DNA of 64,000 nt from Cupriavidus pauculus (lineage in GTDB: Bacteria > Pseudomonadota > Gammaproteobacteria > Burkholderiales > Burkholderiaceae): positions 177,060 to 241,059 of the forward strand of contig NZ_PJRP01000011.1 in the NCBI RefSeq assembly GCF_002858765.1, given 5' to 3'. Positions 26,584 through 36,240 of the stretch are shown here, in pieces. The stretch's first letter is position 1. Each line of letters opens with the position of its first letter. Under the pieces are notes generated by a model, which had not been told where the DNA came from, did no database searches, and saw only the letters and a program-made list of their open reading frames with translations. Position numbers and translations under genes: made by a program.

Positions 26584-27185
26584 AAGCCGTCATTGCAGAA
26601 GTCAAAGGCCGCGCCGCGGTCATGCAGCGCGACGACATCGATACCGATGCCATTTTTCCGGGACGTTTTTTGCGCCTGGTGCAACGCAGCGGCATGGGGG
26701 CACATCTGTTTGCCGACTGGCTCGCAGAAGGCCGGCCCGAGGTGGCGTTTATGGCCCAGCCGACGCCGCCACGCATGCTGGTGGCCTTGCAGAACTTCGG
26801 CTGCGGCTCGTCGCGCGAACACGCGGTATGGGCCTTGTCGGACTACGGCGTGAAGGCGGTGGTAGCGTTGTCGTTCGGCGACATCTTTCGCAACAACTGC
26901 GTGAAGAACGGCGTGGTCGCGGCCACCGTTACGACGGCCGATCATGCGCGGTTGCTGGAAGCGTTGGCCGGGTCACCGGACGCGCCGCTGCACCTGACTG
27001 TTGCCGAGCGCACGCTGGGCCTGCCAGACGGCGGTGTCATCCCCGTCATGCTTGCAGACGGCCACGCGGAACAATTGCTCTCCGCCGAGGACGAGGTCGA
27101 CCGCACATTGCGGCACGACTCGGCACTGCGCGCCTATGAGGTACGCGTGCAGCGCGATCAGCCATGGCTGGCGTCGATGGACTGA
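26580..27185 (+). CDS. Aconitase-superfamily hydro-lyase, small subunit (LeuD-like)
   Basis: A 201-residue swivel domain. The signature QNFGCGSSREHAVWALSDYGVKAVVA near residues 66-90 and the N-terminal DDIDTDAIFPGRFL are canonical LeuD. It forms a heterodimer with the large subunit; the ATG overlaps that gene's stop (ATGA). The small subunit carries substrate-recognition residues, but I cannot assign the substrate. Confidence 0.92.
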   Translation: MKAVIAEVKGRAAVMQRDDIDTDAIFPGRFLRLVQRSGMGAHLFADWLAEGRPEVAFMAQPTPPRMLVALQNFGCGSSREHAVWALSDYGVKAVVALSFGDIFRNNCVKNGVVAATVTTADHARLLEALAGSPDAPLHLTVAERTLGLPDGGVIPVMLADGHAEQLLSAEDEVDRTLRHDSALRAYEVRVQRDQPWLASMD

Positions 27186-27190
27186 GACCC

Positions 27191-27238
27191 GATTCCTTTA
27201 CTGATTCGCTCACCGATTCCCTTACCGATTTCCTGCTG
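27191..27238 (+). repeat. Four 12-bp tandem repeats before the second lyase
   Basis: Units starting GATTC (or GATTT) occur at exactly 27191, 27203, 27215 and 27227 in the 65-bp spacer between the small subunit and the next gene, following roughly GATTCCCTTACC. The repeats end 12 bases before the ATG. They could bind a regulator or simply be slippage; no known motif. Confidence 0.7.
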
Positions 27239-27250
27239 ACTGGAGCCGCC

Positions 27251-28114
27251 ATGGCCAATCCCATTCTTCGACAAAAGCTTGCCGCCGGTGAATTCATCGT
27301 CATTCCCGGCGTACAAGACATGATCGCCACCGTCATGACCACCAAGGTCGGCTTCGACGTCATCTACGGCTCCGGGTACTGGCTTACCGCCTCCAGCCTG
27401 GGCTTGCCCGATGCTGGCATCGCGACCTACACCCAGATGGTCGACCGGATGCGCACCATCACCCGCACCTCAAAGGCAGCCTTGATTGCCGACGCAGACA
27501 CAGGCTATGGCGGCCTGCTCAACGTGCACCACACCGTGCGCGGGTATGAAGAGGCGGGTGTCACGGCCATCCAGATCGAGGACCAGGAATTTCCGAAGAA
27601 GTGTGGCCACACGCCATACAAGCGCTGCGTGCCGATCGAAGACATGGTCGAGAAGATCAAGGTCGCGACGGAAGCGCGTCAGGACAAGGAGAATTTCCTG
27701 ATCATCGCCCGCACCGACGCGCGCGCCAGCCTGGGTGTGGATGACGCCATGCGTCGCATGGAGGCCTACGCCAAGGCCGGTGCAGACATCCTGTTCTTCG
27801 AAGCGCCGCAGTCCGAGGAAGAGATGCGACGCGCCTGCGAAGCCTTTGACCTGCCGATGATGGCCAACATGGCCGATGGCGGCAAGACGCCCATCCTGCC
27901 CGCGCACGTGCTCAAGGAGATCGGCTTCTCCCTGGCGATCTTTCCGGCCATGACGAGCCTGGTGGCTGCGGCCGCGATGGAGAAATCGCTGCGCCATCTC
28001 AAAGAAGCCGGTACCAGCCTGTCGCCGGAGATCCCTATGGCCGACTTCAACGAGTTCTGTCGGCTGATCGGTTTCGAGGAAGTCTGGGATTTTGAGAAGC
28101 GCTGGGCGCGCTGA
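27251..28114 (+). CDS. Isocitrate lyase/PEP mutase-family C-C lyase (KKCGH type), copy 2
   Basis: A 287-residue lyase with DADTGYGG near residue 80, the catalytic loop EDQEFPKKCGHTPYKRC near 113-129 and ARTDARASLG near 157. It shares the loop with copy 1 but differs throughout, including IFPAMTSLV versus IYPAVGFLA in the substrate region, so the two are not recent duplicates. The start at MANPILRQ is preferred because the upstream frame is built of the 12-bp repeats. Together with the LeuC/LeuD-like pair it resembles the dimethylmalate dehydratase-lyase pair of nicotinate degraders. Confidence 0.9.
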   Translation: MANPILRQKLAAGEFIVIPGVQDMIATVMTTKVGFDVIYGSGYWLTASSLGLPDAGIATYTQMVDRMRTITRTSKAALIADADTGYGGLLNVHHTVRGYEEAGVTAIQIEDQEFPKKCGHTPYKRCVPIEDMVEKIKVATEARQDKENFLIIARTDARASLGVDDAMRRMEAYAKAGADILFFEAPQSEEEMRRACEAFDLPMMANMADGGKTPILPAHVLKEIGFSLAIFPAMTSLVAAAAMEKSLRHLKEAGTSLSPEIPMADFNEFCRLIGFEEVWDFEKRWAR

Positions 28115-28128
28115 GATCCCGATGCCAC

Positions 28129-28157
28129 TGCCCGGCGGTTTAGGTACCGTCCGGGCA
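28129..28157. terminator. Hairpin between the lyase and the third Bug gene
   Basis: TGCCCGG and CCGGGCA flank an inner stem containing GGT...ACC. There is no T run, so it is a weak or processing-type terminator that may lower expression of the third receptor. Confidence 0.4.
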
Positions 28158-28204
28158 AGGGCACTTGAATGGAAAACACTAGAAACTGAATGGAGGAGAC
28201 CAAC

Positions 28205-29206
28205 ATGTCGATGACCCGCAACACTATCTGCCGCCGTCCACAGCTAGGTGTGCGCCTTCTGCCGACCGTGCTGGCAGCAGTCACGCTGGCGGTCCCCGCG
28301 TATGCTTTGGCCCAGGGGGCATGGAAGCCAGATCGCCCCGTCACCATCGTCGTACCTTACGTGCCGGGCGGTGGTACCGATGCTTCGGCGCGTGCGACGG
28401 CCAAGCTGCTGGGGGAACAGTGGGGGCAGCCGGTGCTAGTCGTGAACATGCCGGGGGCGGACGGGTTGATCGGCACGCGCAAGGTCGCCGAAGCAAGGCC
28501 CGATGGCTACACGTTGCTCCTGCAGACGCCGGCCATCGTGCTGACCAAGCACGCGCCTTCATTCACCGGCACGGACCCGCTGGCCAGCCTTGTTCCGATC
28601 ACGAACATTGCCCAATCGCCTGGCGTGATCGTCGCGAACGGAAAATTCCCTGCGACATCGCTGCCTGAACTGATCAAGTACTGCAAGACGGCTGCGACGC
28701 CGTGCTCGATGGGCACGGGTGAAAACGTGGCCAAGCTCTTCGGTCAGCAGCTCAAAGCTGAAGCGCTGCCAAATCTAATTGTGGTGAACTACAAGGGTAC
28801 CGCTGCCATCATCACCGATATGATCGCCAACAATGTGAATTTTGCCGTGACGGGGGTCGCCTCGGCCCTTCCGCACCAGAAGGCCGGTACGTTGAAGATC
28901 GTTGCCAATCAGGGCACACATCGCTTCAATGGTGCGCCCGACGTGCGCACAGTGGTAGAAACCGGTCTGCCGCAGTACGAATATACGACCTGGTTTGGTT
29001 TGTTCGCCCCAAAGGGGACGCCGCCGGCGATTACTCAAAGCATCTACGCGGCGGTGCGCGAGGCCATGCGCCATGCGGAGTTGCAGAAGGCAATTGCGTC
29101 GGCCGGCGCCGAGCCGCTCGTGAATACACCGGACGATTTCGCAGCCCAGGTACGTAAGGAAGATGAGCGTTTTACGGCTTTGGCGAAACGCTATCCGTTA
29201 AATTGA
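28205..29206 (+). CDS. Bug-type periplasmic substrate-binding receptor, copy 3
   Basis: A 333-residue receptor. Signal peptide about residues 15-38 (LLPTVLAAVTLAVPAYALAQG), then KPDRPVTIVVPYVPGGGTDASARATAKLL. GGAGGAG seven bases before the ATG supports this start over the Met five codons upstream. It is the last gene of the catabolic operon and the last core-type gene before the accessory island. Confidence 0.92.
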   Translation: MSMTRNTICRRPQLGVRLLPTVLAAVTLAVPAYALAQGAWKPDRPVTIVVPYVPGGGTDASARATAKLLGEQWGQPVLVVNMPGADGLIGTRKVAEARPDGYTLLLQTPAIVLTKHAPSFTGTDPLASLVPITNIAQSPGVIVANGKFPATSLPELIKYCKTAATPCSMGTGENVAKLFGQQLKAEALPNLIVVNYKGTAAIITDMIANNVNFAVTGVASALPHQKAGTLKIVANQGTHRFNGAPDVRTVVETGLPQYEYTTWFGLFAPKGTPPAITQSIYAAVREAMRHAELQKAIASAGAEPLVNTPDDFAAQVRKEDERFTALAKRYPLN

Positions 29207-29585
29207 TGCTTCTGGATTTCATTAGAATAAGTTGTCGTAAATATTGAGTTGCGCTTCGGGCGGGGACGCGGAGCGGGGGCCGAAGTATTTGAGCGCTCGT
29301 GAGCGCCGATGCATAAACGGGTCTAGGATCATCAGCGGAGAGTCCGATCTCGAGCCGTTGAACCTGCTCCGGCCCATACAAATGTCACAACCCCGCGCAG
29401 GTGCGGCAACGTAAATTGCGGCTACAAATCTGCAGGGCTCAACGTGGGTGTCGCTAACACCTATGCTTTCTGCCAGTCCGCGTAGAACATGTTCCGGCGA
29501 GCCGCAACATTATCAACTTAACGGAGTTCGAGTGTCCTGAATCACAGCTTCTACTCCATTTTAACGGGACCGGACACTAGCTGGT
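29207..29585. other. Intergenic junction, left edge of the accessory island
   Basis: No gene, tRNA or tmRNA recognised. Near its right end AGTGTCC (29531-29537) and GGACACT (29572-29578) form an inverted pair around 34 bp, resembling the trace of an insertion event. Base composition becomes visibly more AT-rich here. Confidence 0.4.
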
Positions 29586-32500
29586 TTAAGACTGAATGAC
29601 CAACTCTGGCAAAACTACTTCCCATTGATCTGTTCGCATGCCTTTCTTATAGGACACATCAGTTTGATCCAGCCGTCGAGTAATAATTGCATGCACGCTG
29701 GCGGTAATATGCTCACTGTGCGATGGCATTTGGCATTTGGCCGATAAGCGACCCACCACGACTCCACTCGTGTCGAGCAGCTCCCATCGTTGGTCGTTGC
29801 GCCGGACATGTAGTGGGCTGCCAGGCTGCAACGCCGCAACGGTAGCGTGAACTGCATTAGCTGCGTCATGACGCCCGCAAAATCCAAGATCGACTTCGGC
29901 CATCGTGAGACGTCGATACTGCCTTGACAGTTCTCGCACTGCCTCAGGTATGCGCGTTGGTGGGCGTTTCATGATACTGGTGCTGGCCATGTCAGCGACT
30001 AGCTGGTTTCCTTTCGACAAATTACACAGGATCAGCAGGCTCCTTGCTCGGGTCATGGCAACGTAGTAAAGACGGCGAGGTGCGTCGGCGTCTTCATTGC
30101 TGCTCAGTTTTTCCCAACCTCCGTCGAGCACAATGACATGGTCGAACTCCAAACCCTTCGATCGATGCGCAGTGAGCAATAGAAGGCCGTTCTGCCGGCG
30201 CCTGGCTTCCCGCCCCCATTCTGCCAGCCACTCCGTAAAATGCCCCCGAGGCATAGCCGCCCCGAGTGTTTCGAGTCCGTAGGTGTCTGCGGCTTCCCGC
30301 AGCATCGCCCACCAGGGACCTTCGGGCTGCAGGTCTAGCCAAGCAAAGATCTCTTCGCTGCTGATAAGTTTGGCGCCACCGCTACGCAGATACCCGAGTA
30401 ACGACTGGGTTTCTCGTAGCTGCCAGAAGCTCGTCGCCTCTTCGTCGGCCATCTGGACAGGAATGCCAAGGTATTCGCAATATGCCCGGACCGGCTCTAG
30501 GTAGCGCCACTCGCGCGCGATCACTGCGCAAGTGCTCCATTTCCAATCTGGATTAAGCGTGGCAAGCCTTTCGAGTTCGGTCACGGCCAGCAGCGCTTGC
30601 TTTAGGTGGGACTCGCCCGTGGGCAGGACTTGAACGCGACCTCGAACCACCGGATCGACGGACTCCCACCATCCCCCTCCAGGCTGGCCGCGCCTTGCGC
30701 GATCAATTGCGATCGGCTGTGCTGATTTCATACGATCGGCAGAGACCGCAATGAGCGCATTGGTCGCCTCAATGATGTGAGCTGTCGATCGATAGTTCTC
30801 GATCAAAAATTGAGGCTTCGCCTGATAGTCATCCGCAAAACGTCGAATGAACTCCACCGAGGCTCCATCGAAACCGTAAATGTTCTGATCGTCATCGCCT
30901 ACTGCGAAAAGCGTTAGCTTGCTGTCATCATCTTGCAGAGTGCGCCCCGCAAGGGCGGAAATCAGGCGATACTGTTCTGGCCCGATATCTTGATACTCAT
31001 CGACCAAAATCCATCGAAAGCCAGCCAACAAACGCTGACGTTGTTCATCTGCGAGGTCTGCCTCTTCCGGGGGCAAGCTGCTGCCTTCGAGCAAGCCGAT
31101 AGCTTGCTCGAGGACTTCCTTGAAATCGACTCCGTCGACCTTGTCTGCCTTACCAGCGAAGCTAACGCCAGCAAGCCGCATCGCTAGGGCGTGGCACGTC
31201 AGAATGGTGACACCTTTTGCGTCATCGCCGATGAGGTCAGCCAAGCGCTTGCGTATCTGCATGGCGGCATGACGGTTATAGGCGAGTGCGAGAATGCCTT
31301 GCGGATTTTCACGTCGGGCACGTATCAAGTAGGCAATGCGGTGCACCAGTACACGAGTCTTCCCTGAACCCGGCCCGGCAAGCACCAGCACATTGGTCTG
31401 TTCGCGATCGTCGGCCACGATCAGCCGCTGGGACGGACTCAATGTTTCAACGATCTTTTGCCAGGATTCTGGCGTAGTCTGCCTCGACAGCTCCTTTCCC
31501 CGGTGAGGTAACCAGTGCCCCAAGAACTCATCACGCGTCGACCGGAAGTAATCTCCGACCATTTGATGCGCCTCCTGCATGGCAAGCAGTCCCCGTTGGG
31601 CATACTCAGCCATGACATGGATTTGTGTAACTTGTTCCTCGTAATGCTGCTGGAGTGGCGTGAAGTCGGTCTTCTGGAAACCGCGCTTACCGTGCTCAAG
31701 ACGGATCGTCATGGCCGGCCGGAAAACCGCTAGGCCCTTGTTGAGACGGATGATTTCCTGCTCATGCAACCATAACAATGCCCGGTCAAGCAACTTGGAC
31801 GAGTCTTTCACCTGCGTACGAAGCGTAGCGTCGGCGTCGAGTGACGCCAACAATTTGCCAAGCGTCGTTTCAGCAAGTAAGTCCAATCCACGAGCGGTGG
31901 CCGGCAAGCAAGCAAGAAGATGATCGAGTATATGGCTGGCGGCAGTACGACGTAGTTCTGCAATTGACGCCAGTGTGTCCCAAGGACGAAGGAGATGGAG
32001 TTGGATACTTTCGGCGTCCAACCGTTTGACGCGTATGCTGCCACCCTCACGCCCCTCTGTCTGGCCGTCTTGGGCGATGCTGCGAACTAAGCGCCAGACT
32101 CGCTCGGGTAGCGCATTGGGATGGCCGTTATCCTTAAGTGCCTGTGCCGCGCGCCGCAAATGCAATGCCGTTGGTTCGCCCTTTCCTAGATCAGGAGCCG
32201 CCTCACGGAGCATTTGAATCAGCATCTGCTCCATCGACGCCGCCTCTTGGAGCCGCTTGATGGACGAGCGCTCCACCGCGGCATGCACAAATGCGGTGAG
32301 AGCGGTGTCATTGCTTGCGATACCCAAGCGTTCAAGATCGAATAACGCGGAACGAACCTTTTCAGCGGTCAGCCCGGCAATGCCCATGAGCTCGTCGGTA
32401 GAGATTCCTTCATCCGCATCGGCATCGAGTAATGCTTGAACTAGCTGTGTCAGCTTACGACGATAGTCTTCGGTCATCGATTGACCCGCCAACTTGGCGT

Positions 32501-34718
32501 TCGCTTCGTCGATAGACGAGATCCGTAAAGAAGACGGAAATATCTGAACCTGGTTTTCTTCTCGTAGGAGAAGCATTGCCTCTTCGAGCCAAGAGATAGC
32601 CGTCCGCACACGCGTGTCTTCGGTTGTAGTGTCACGCTCGAACTGTCCATGTTCATCTTCTGCGAGAATCTCTCCGGTGGTGGCAATAACCTCGCCCCCT
32701 AGTCGTTTTTTTCGATCCAGGTTCCGTAGCGCATACAGGATGGCCTGTATCTCGTTCCGAGTCAGCCGTGAGCGTGCCGACATGCCAAACTGTCGTTCGA
32801 CGTCATCCACTGTATAAAGCAAAACGCACCGTGCTGGATTTCCGTCACGCCCCGCGCGGCCGGCTTCCTGCAGGTAGTTCTCCAACGAGCCCGGAATATC
32901 CGCGTGGACGACCAAGCGGACATCAGGTTTGTCGATCCCCATGCCGAACGCGTTGGTGGCCGTGATGACGCGTAAGTCGCCACGGATGAATCTCTCTTGG
33001 ACGTTCTTCTTTGTTTCCGGAGGTAGTCCAGCATGAAAGTGGTCTGCGTTAACCTCTTTTGCACGGAGGAAGCTTGCTAGCTCCTCTGTCCGCTTTCGGG
33101 TCGAACAATAGATGATGGCTCCGTCTTGGCGATCTGGCGCCAGCTCTGGAATGATTACCTGTGAAATATGTTCATACTTTGCCTCAGGCGTCGTTGGAAC
33201 GACCTCGAAATCAAGATTGTCGCGGTTTGCCCCGCCGTTAAACACCGTAAGTTGGATGCCGACTTTGTCGCGGAAGTGCGTGATGATGTCATCGACCACG
33301 TCCGGTTTTGCGGTTGCTGTTAGACAAAGTACAGCCGGAATTGACCCCTGGCCAGCGCGATCCTTAATGAAGCGGCCGACGTACCGATAGTCTGGTCGAA
33401 AATCGTGCCCCCATTTGGACAGGCAGTGTGCCTCGTCCAATACCCATGCACCAATCTCTCTCTGCGCCATGGCTTTTCGCAGGGCAGGGTTGCGTAACTG
33501 TTCCGGCGAAACGATCAGAATTCCGATATCGCCCATCCGCACCCGGTCCAGGACGTCTGCTCGCTCCGGCATCGAAAGCATGCCGTTAAGCGCGGCGCAG
33601 CAGGTGATCCCTTTGGCTTCCATTCCGGAAACTTGGTCGGCCATCAAGGCGACCAAGGGTGAAATGACCACAGTCAGGGCACCGGTCTTGTCAAATCGCG
33701 AAAGCGCTGGAACTTGATAACAGACAGATTTCCCAGTGCCAGTCGGCAGAATGCCAAGCACATGATCGCCTCGCATTGCCGCCGCGACAATGCTTCGCTG
33801 TAATGAATGGCCGTTTTCGTCGGTAGGTTGAGGGCGGAATCCGGGGATCGCGGGAAACCAGCGCGCTAGCTCTTTGTCCGGATTGTGCCGGTCGCTGCAC
33901 CAAGCACAGTCCGATGCATCGCACGGAGAATCTCTGAGCCGCTTGATAAGGTCACCCGTTTGGGGAAATTGATGCCGTACCCACGGCGGCATCACGGAGT
34001 TGCCACCTGAGACGGATAACCAGGCGAGTGCGTAGGCCAAACTCCATCCATTGCGTGCGGCCTCAGCCAGAATTTTTCTACGTTGTGTGAGACACGTGTG
34101 CTTCTCAAGGAGGCGATCGATGGCCGCTACTGCCTCTTCGTCGGTGGGGCGAAGCGCGCTGCGTATCGATGAGAAGAACGCATTCAGACCTGACCTAGGT
34201 TCATCGACAGTCGTAAGCCAATGCCAGGCGATCAAATAATCAGGTTGGGAGGCGTTCAACTGCTGCATTGCTAGGTGCTGGTCGCCAAACACTTCGAGCG
34301 TCAGTCGGGCGTCTAATTCAGGATTGTTGAGACGACCACGCCGTAGTTGACCATCCTGATAGTGCTTCACCAGGTGGTGATAAGGGTTGCGTGGAAACGC
34401 TAGCGGGTTGAGCCGCAACGTGTCGACAGCAGGTATTCCTAATAACTGCATCCCCGGGTTTGCTGCGGCCAGATGAGGCAAGTCAAACGCAATGAGGTTA
34501 TGGCCGAGTACAAACGCCGCCCTTTGCGAAAACACATCCAGCGCCTCTAGCGCCTTGTACAAGTCACCTCGATGATGGACAAGTGCCTCGCCCGTGTCTC
34601 CTCGAACGGCTGCAAACTGATGGATGCGTGAGTCCGTGACTCCTACCTCAAGATCGATCGACACGCATTTCGGTGAAAAGCTGCCTCGCCGTTCAGTTCT
34701 CACTTCCTCGTCAGCCAT
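29586..34718 (-). CDS. DEDD exonuclease-RecQ helicase-UvrD helicase fusion
   Basis: A 1710-residue three-part protein. Residues 1-150 look like a DEDD 3'-5' exonuclease: Asp22/Glu24 in SIDLEVG, Asp79 in GHNLIAFD and a third motif at NNPELDARLTLEVF. Residues ~300-650 are a RecQ helicase: Walker A LPTGTGKSVCYQVPAL near 326, DEAH in WVLDEAHCLSKWGHDFRPDYR near 427 and QEAGRAGRDG near 615. Residues ~1080-1600 are a UvrD/Rep helicase: AGPGSGKTRVLVHRIAYLI near 1115, DEYQDIGPEQYRLI near 1240 and VLDGGWEKL plus YVAMTRAR near the end. Such a protein could unwind and digest DNA. It sits alone at the island edge, which suggests single-gene phage or plasmid defence; that is inference. Confidence 0.88.
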   Translation of the reverse strand: MADEEVRTERRGSFSPKCVSIDLEVGVTDSRIHQFAAVRGDTGEALVHHRGDLYKALEALDVFSQRAAFVLGHNLIAFDLPHLAAANPGMQLLGIPAVDTLRLNPLAFPRNPYHHLVKHYQDGQLRRGRLNNPELDARLTLEVFGDQHLAMQQLNASQPDYLIAWHWLTTVDEPRSGLNAFFSSIRSALRPTDEEAVAAIDRLLEKHTCLTQRRKILAEAARNGWSLAYALAWLSVSGGNSVMPPWVRHQFPQTGDLIKRLRDSPCDASDCAWCSDRHNPDKELARWFPAIPGFRPQPTDENGHSLQRSIVAAAMRGDHVLGILPTGTGKSVCYQVPALSRFDKTGALTVVISPLVALMADQVSGMEAKGITCCAALNGMLSMPERADVLDRVRMGDIGILIVSPEQLRNPALRKAMAQREIGAWVLDEAHCLSKWGHDFRPDYRYVGRFIKDRAGQGSIPAVLCLTATAKPDVVDDIITHFRDKVGIQLTVFNGGANRDNLDFEVVPTTPEAKYEHISQVIIPELAPDRQDGAIIYCSTRKRTEELASFLRAKEVNADHFHAGLPPETKKNVQERFIRGDLRVITATNAFGMGIDKPDVRLVVHADIPGSLENYLQEAGRAGRDGNPARCVLLYTVDDVERQFGMSARSRLTRNEIQAILYALRNLDRKKRLGGEVIATTGEILAEDEHGQFERDTTTEDTRVRTAISWLEEAMLLLREENQVQIFPSSLRISSIDEANAKLAGQSMTEDYRRKLTQLVQALLDADADEGISTDELMGIAGLTAEKVRSALFDLERLGIASNDTALTAFVHAAVERSSIKRLQEAASMEQMLIQMLREAAPDLGKGEPTALHLRRAAQALKDNGHPNALPERVWRLVRSIAQDGQTEGREGGSIRVKRLDAESIQLHLLRPWDTLASIAELRRTAASHILDHLLACLPATARGLDLLAETTLGKLLASLDADATLRTQVKDSSKLLDRALLWLHEQEIIRLNKGLAVFRPAMTIRLEHGKRGFQKTDFTPLQQHYEEQVTQIHVMAEYAQRGLLAMQEAHQMVGDYFRSTRDEFLGHWLPHRGKELSRQTTPESWQKIVETLSPSQRLIVADDREQTNVLVLAGPGSGKTRVLVHRIAYLIRARRENPQGILALAYNRHAAMQIRKRLADLIGDDAKGVTILTCHALAMRLAGVSFAGKADKVDGVDFKEVLEQAIGLLEGSSLPPEEADLADEQRQRLLAGFRWILVDEYQDIGPEQYRLISALAGRTLQDDDSKLTLFAVGDDDQNIYGFDGASVEFIRRFADDYQAKPQFLIENYRSTAHIIEATNALIAVSADRMKSAQPIAIDRARRGQPGGGWWESVDPVVRGRVQVLPTGESHLKQALLAVTELERLATLNPDWKWSTCAVIAREWRYLEPVRAYCEYLGIPVQMADEEATSFWQLRETQSLLGYLRSGGAKLISSEEIFAWLDLQPEGPWWAMLREAADTYGLETLGAAMPRGHFTEWLAEWGREARRRQNGLLLLTAHRSKGLEFDHVIVLDGGWEKLSSNEDADAPRRLYYVAMTRARSLLILCNLSKGNQLVADMASTSIMKRPPTRIPEAVRELSRQYRRLTMAEVDLGFCGRHDAANAVHATVAALQPGSPLHVRRNDQRWELLDTSGVVVGRLSAKCQMPSHSEHITASVHAIITRRLDQTDVSYKKGMRTDQWEVVLPELVIQS

Positions 34719-35292
34719 TGACCCTTGTTTCCCAATGTTCGTTATTTACCGTGGTCTGAAAATAGAGTGCGTCTGCCATCGCGGACCTACGCGTAACTCG
34801 GAAGCACGATGCATTTTAGTTGAATACGCCCCCCGTAGAGTCCATCCCGTTTGGGGAATGTGATATCAACGCCGCTTCCCTCCGGCCGTGACGACGCAAT
34901 GTCTCGTTGATAGAACATGGTCTTAGGTCAATGTAGGCAGGTGTTGCCAAGGTGATGTGAGTATGGCCAATTCGCTCCCATGGAAAAACCGCGTTGTCGG
35001 ATGTTGAACGAATCGGGTAATGCTGTTGATAACACGTTGAAACAGCTTGAGGACTTGGAGGCGTGCCGACGCGAACGTAAATGCTCAGGGGGCAGAACGC
35101 CAATCTTTGGTCGTGAAGTCCATCCCACTTACGTCGGGTTCAGGCGGCATGGTAGTTTGGCGATATTGCGGGCGAAGCGCTGGCCTGTATCGATGCTTTG
35201 CTCCGTAATACGGAAAATGGAGCGTCGGGCTTCGACGATCGCGATGTCGTTGCCCTATCTCCTTCCCTCAGTACACGAACCGCAAAAATAAA
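34719..35292. other. 574-bp gap with a possible recombinase remnant
   Basis: No intact gene. On the minus strand near 34890-34965 a frame reads ERIGHTHITLATPAYIDLRP, which resembles the GH-x-x-I-x-x-T-x-x-Y end of tyrosine recombinases, but nothing else supports an integrase. The interval is between the divergent helicase and HNH genes and must contain both promoters. Confidence 0.25.
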
Positions 35293-36240
35293 ATGTCATC
35301 ACTTAAAGACATTCTTGAGCGTCTCGCCCCCAATCACCGGGATGCACTTCTGTGGTTTCAGCAGCATCACGGAAAAGAAGTTGCTTGGCCCAAGGCGATG
35401 CCGAACGGTACTTTCCTTGTCAATAAGGCAAAGGGGATCCACAAACCTGCCGGACTACCCTATGCCATCAGTGTTCGGGAATCGCTTGGCGGCCGGTATC
35501 TAGACCATGAGCCGGTCGTCAGGCCTGACGGATCTTGGACATACAGGTATTACCAAGAACAAGCCGACCCAGCGAAGCGGGATAGTCAGTTTACTAACCT
35601 GGCACTTCTTGCTTGCAAACGTGACGGTGTTCCTATAGGCGTAATGCGGCAGGTGAAGACCAAGCCCAATCCACGGTATCACGTACTTGGGCTTGCACTC
35701 GTGCGGGAGTGGGAGGGTGGGTACTTTCATTTGGAAGGTTTTGGTCCTGCTGGAGAAATTGGCTCGTTTCCTCCGAAGACGATGTCGTCAGACACCGACG
35801 GTGCAATGGACGACATCTTTAACCCCGACAGCGTCGAAGATGCGCGTCGCTGGATAAACGCGTCTATTGTGCGGAGACAAGGTCAAGGCGCGTTTCGAGC
35901 GGCGGTCCTATCCGCGTACAGGGGCCGCTGCGCGATGTCCGCCTTTAACGTGCCAGAAGCCTTGGAGGCGGCACACATATTTCGGTATTTTGGCGCGAGT
36001 ACAAATACGGTCACGAACGGTCTGTTACTGCGTAGCGATCTTCATTCACTGTATGACCTGGGGCTTCTCGCCGTTGACCCTGCGTCGATGACCGTGCTCC
36101 TAGCCCCAAAACTGAAGACTAGTGACTACGGGGCGCTTGCTGGCTCAGCTATTCAGTTACCGACGCTGGAGGCGGAGCGCCCGAGTCGCGCAGCACTGCA
36201 AATGCACGCTTCGTGGGCCGTCAGCACCTGGCATAAATGA
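35293..36240 (+). CDS. HNH endonuclease with an N-terminal recognition-type domain
   Basis: A 315-residue protein. The C-terminal third is an HNH_2 nuclease: RRQGQGAFRAAVLSAYRGRCAMS, then LEAAHIFRYFG, then NGLLLRSDLHSLYDLGLLAVDP, giving the His-Asn-His set. The N-terminal 170 residues (GIHKPAGLPYAISVRESLGG, DGSWTYRYYQEQ) match a domain often joined to HNH in restriction-type proteins. The Cys-containing zinc loop is partly changed (CAMSAFN rather than the usual CAITG). Likely cleaves foreign DNA. It is divergent from the helicase fusion and the two may form a pair. Confidence 0.8.
   Translation: MSSLKDILERLAPNHRDALLWFQQHHGKEVAWPKAMPNGTFLVNKAKGIHKPAGLPYAISVRESLGGRYLDHEPVVRPDGSWTYRYYQEQADPAKRDSQFTNLALLACKRDGVPIGVMRQVKTKPNPRYHVLGLALVREWEGGYFHLEGFGPAGEIGSFPPKTMSSDTDGAMDDIFNPDSVEDARRWINASIVRRQGQGAFRAAVLSAYRGRCAMSAFNVPEALEAAHIFRYFGASTNTVTNGLLLRSDLHSLYDLGLLAVDPASMTVLLAPKLKTSDYGALAGSAIQLPTLEAERPSRAALQMHASWAVSTWHK

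Noticed and set aside
29207..29585. tRNA gene as island attachment site
   Set aside because: No cloverleaf or acceptor-stem pattern could be traced on either strand.
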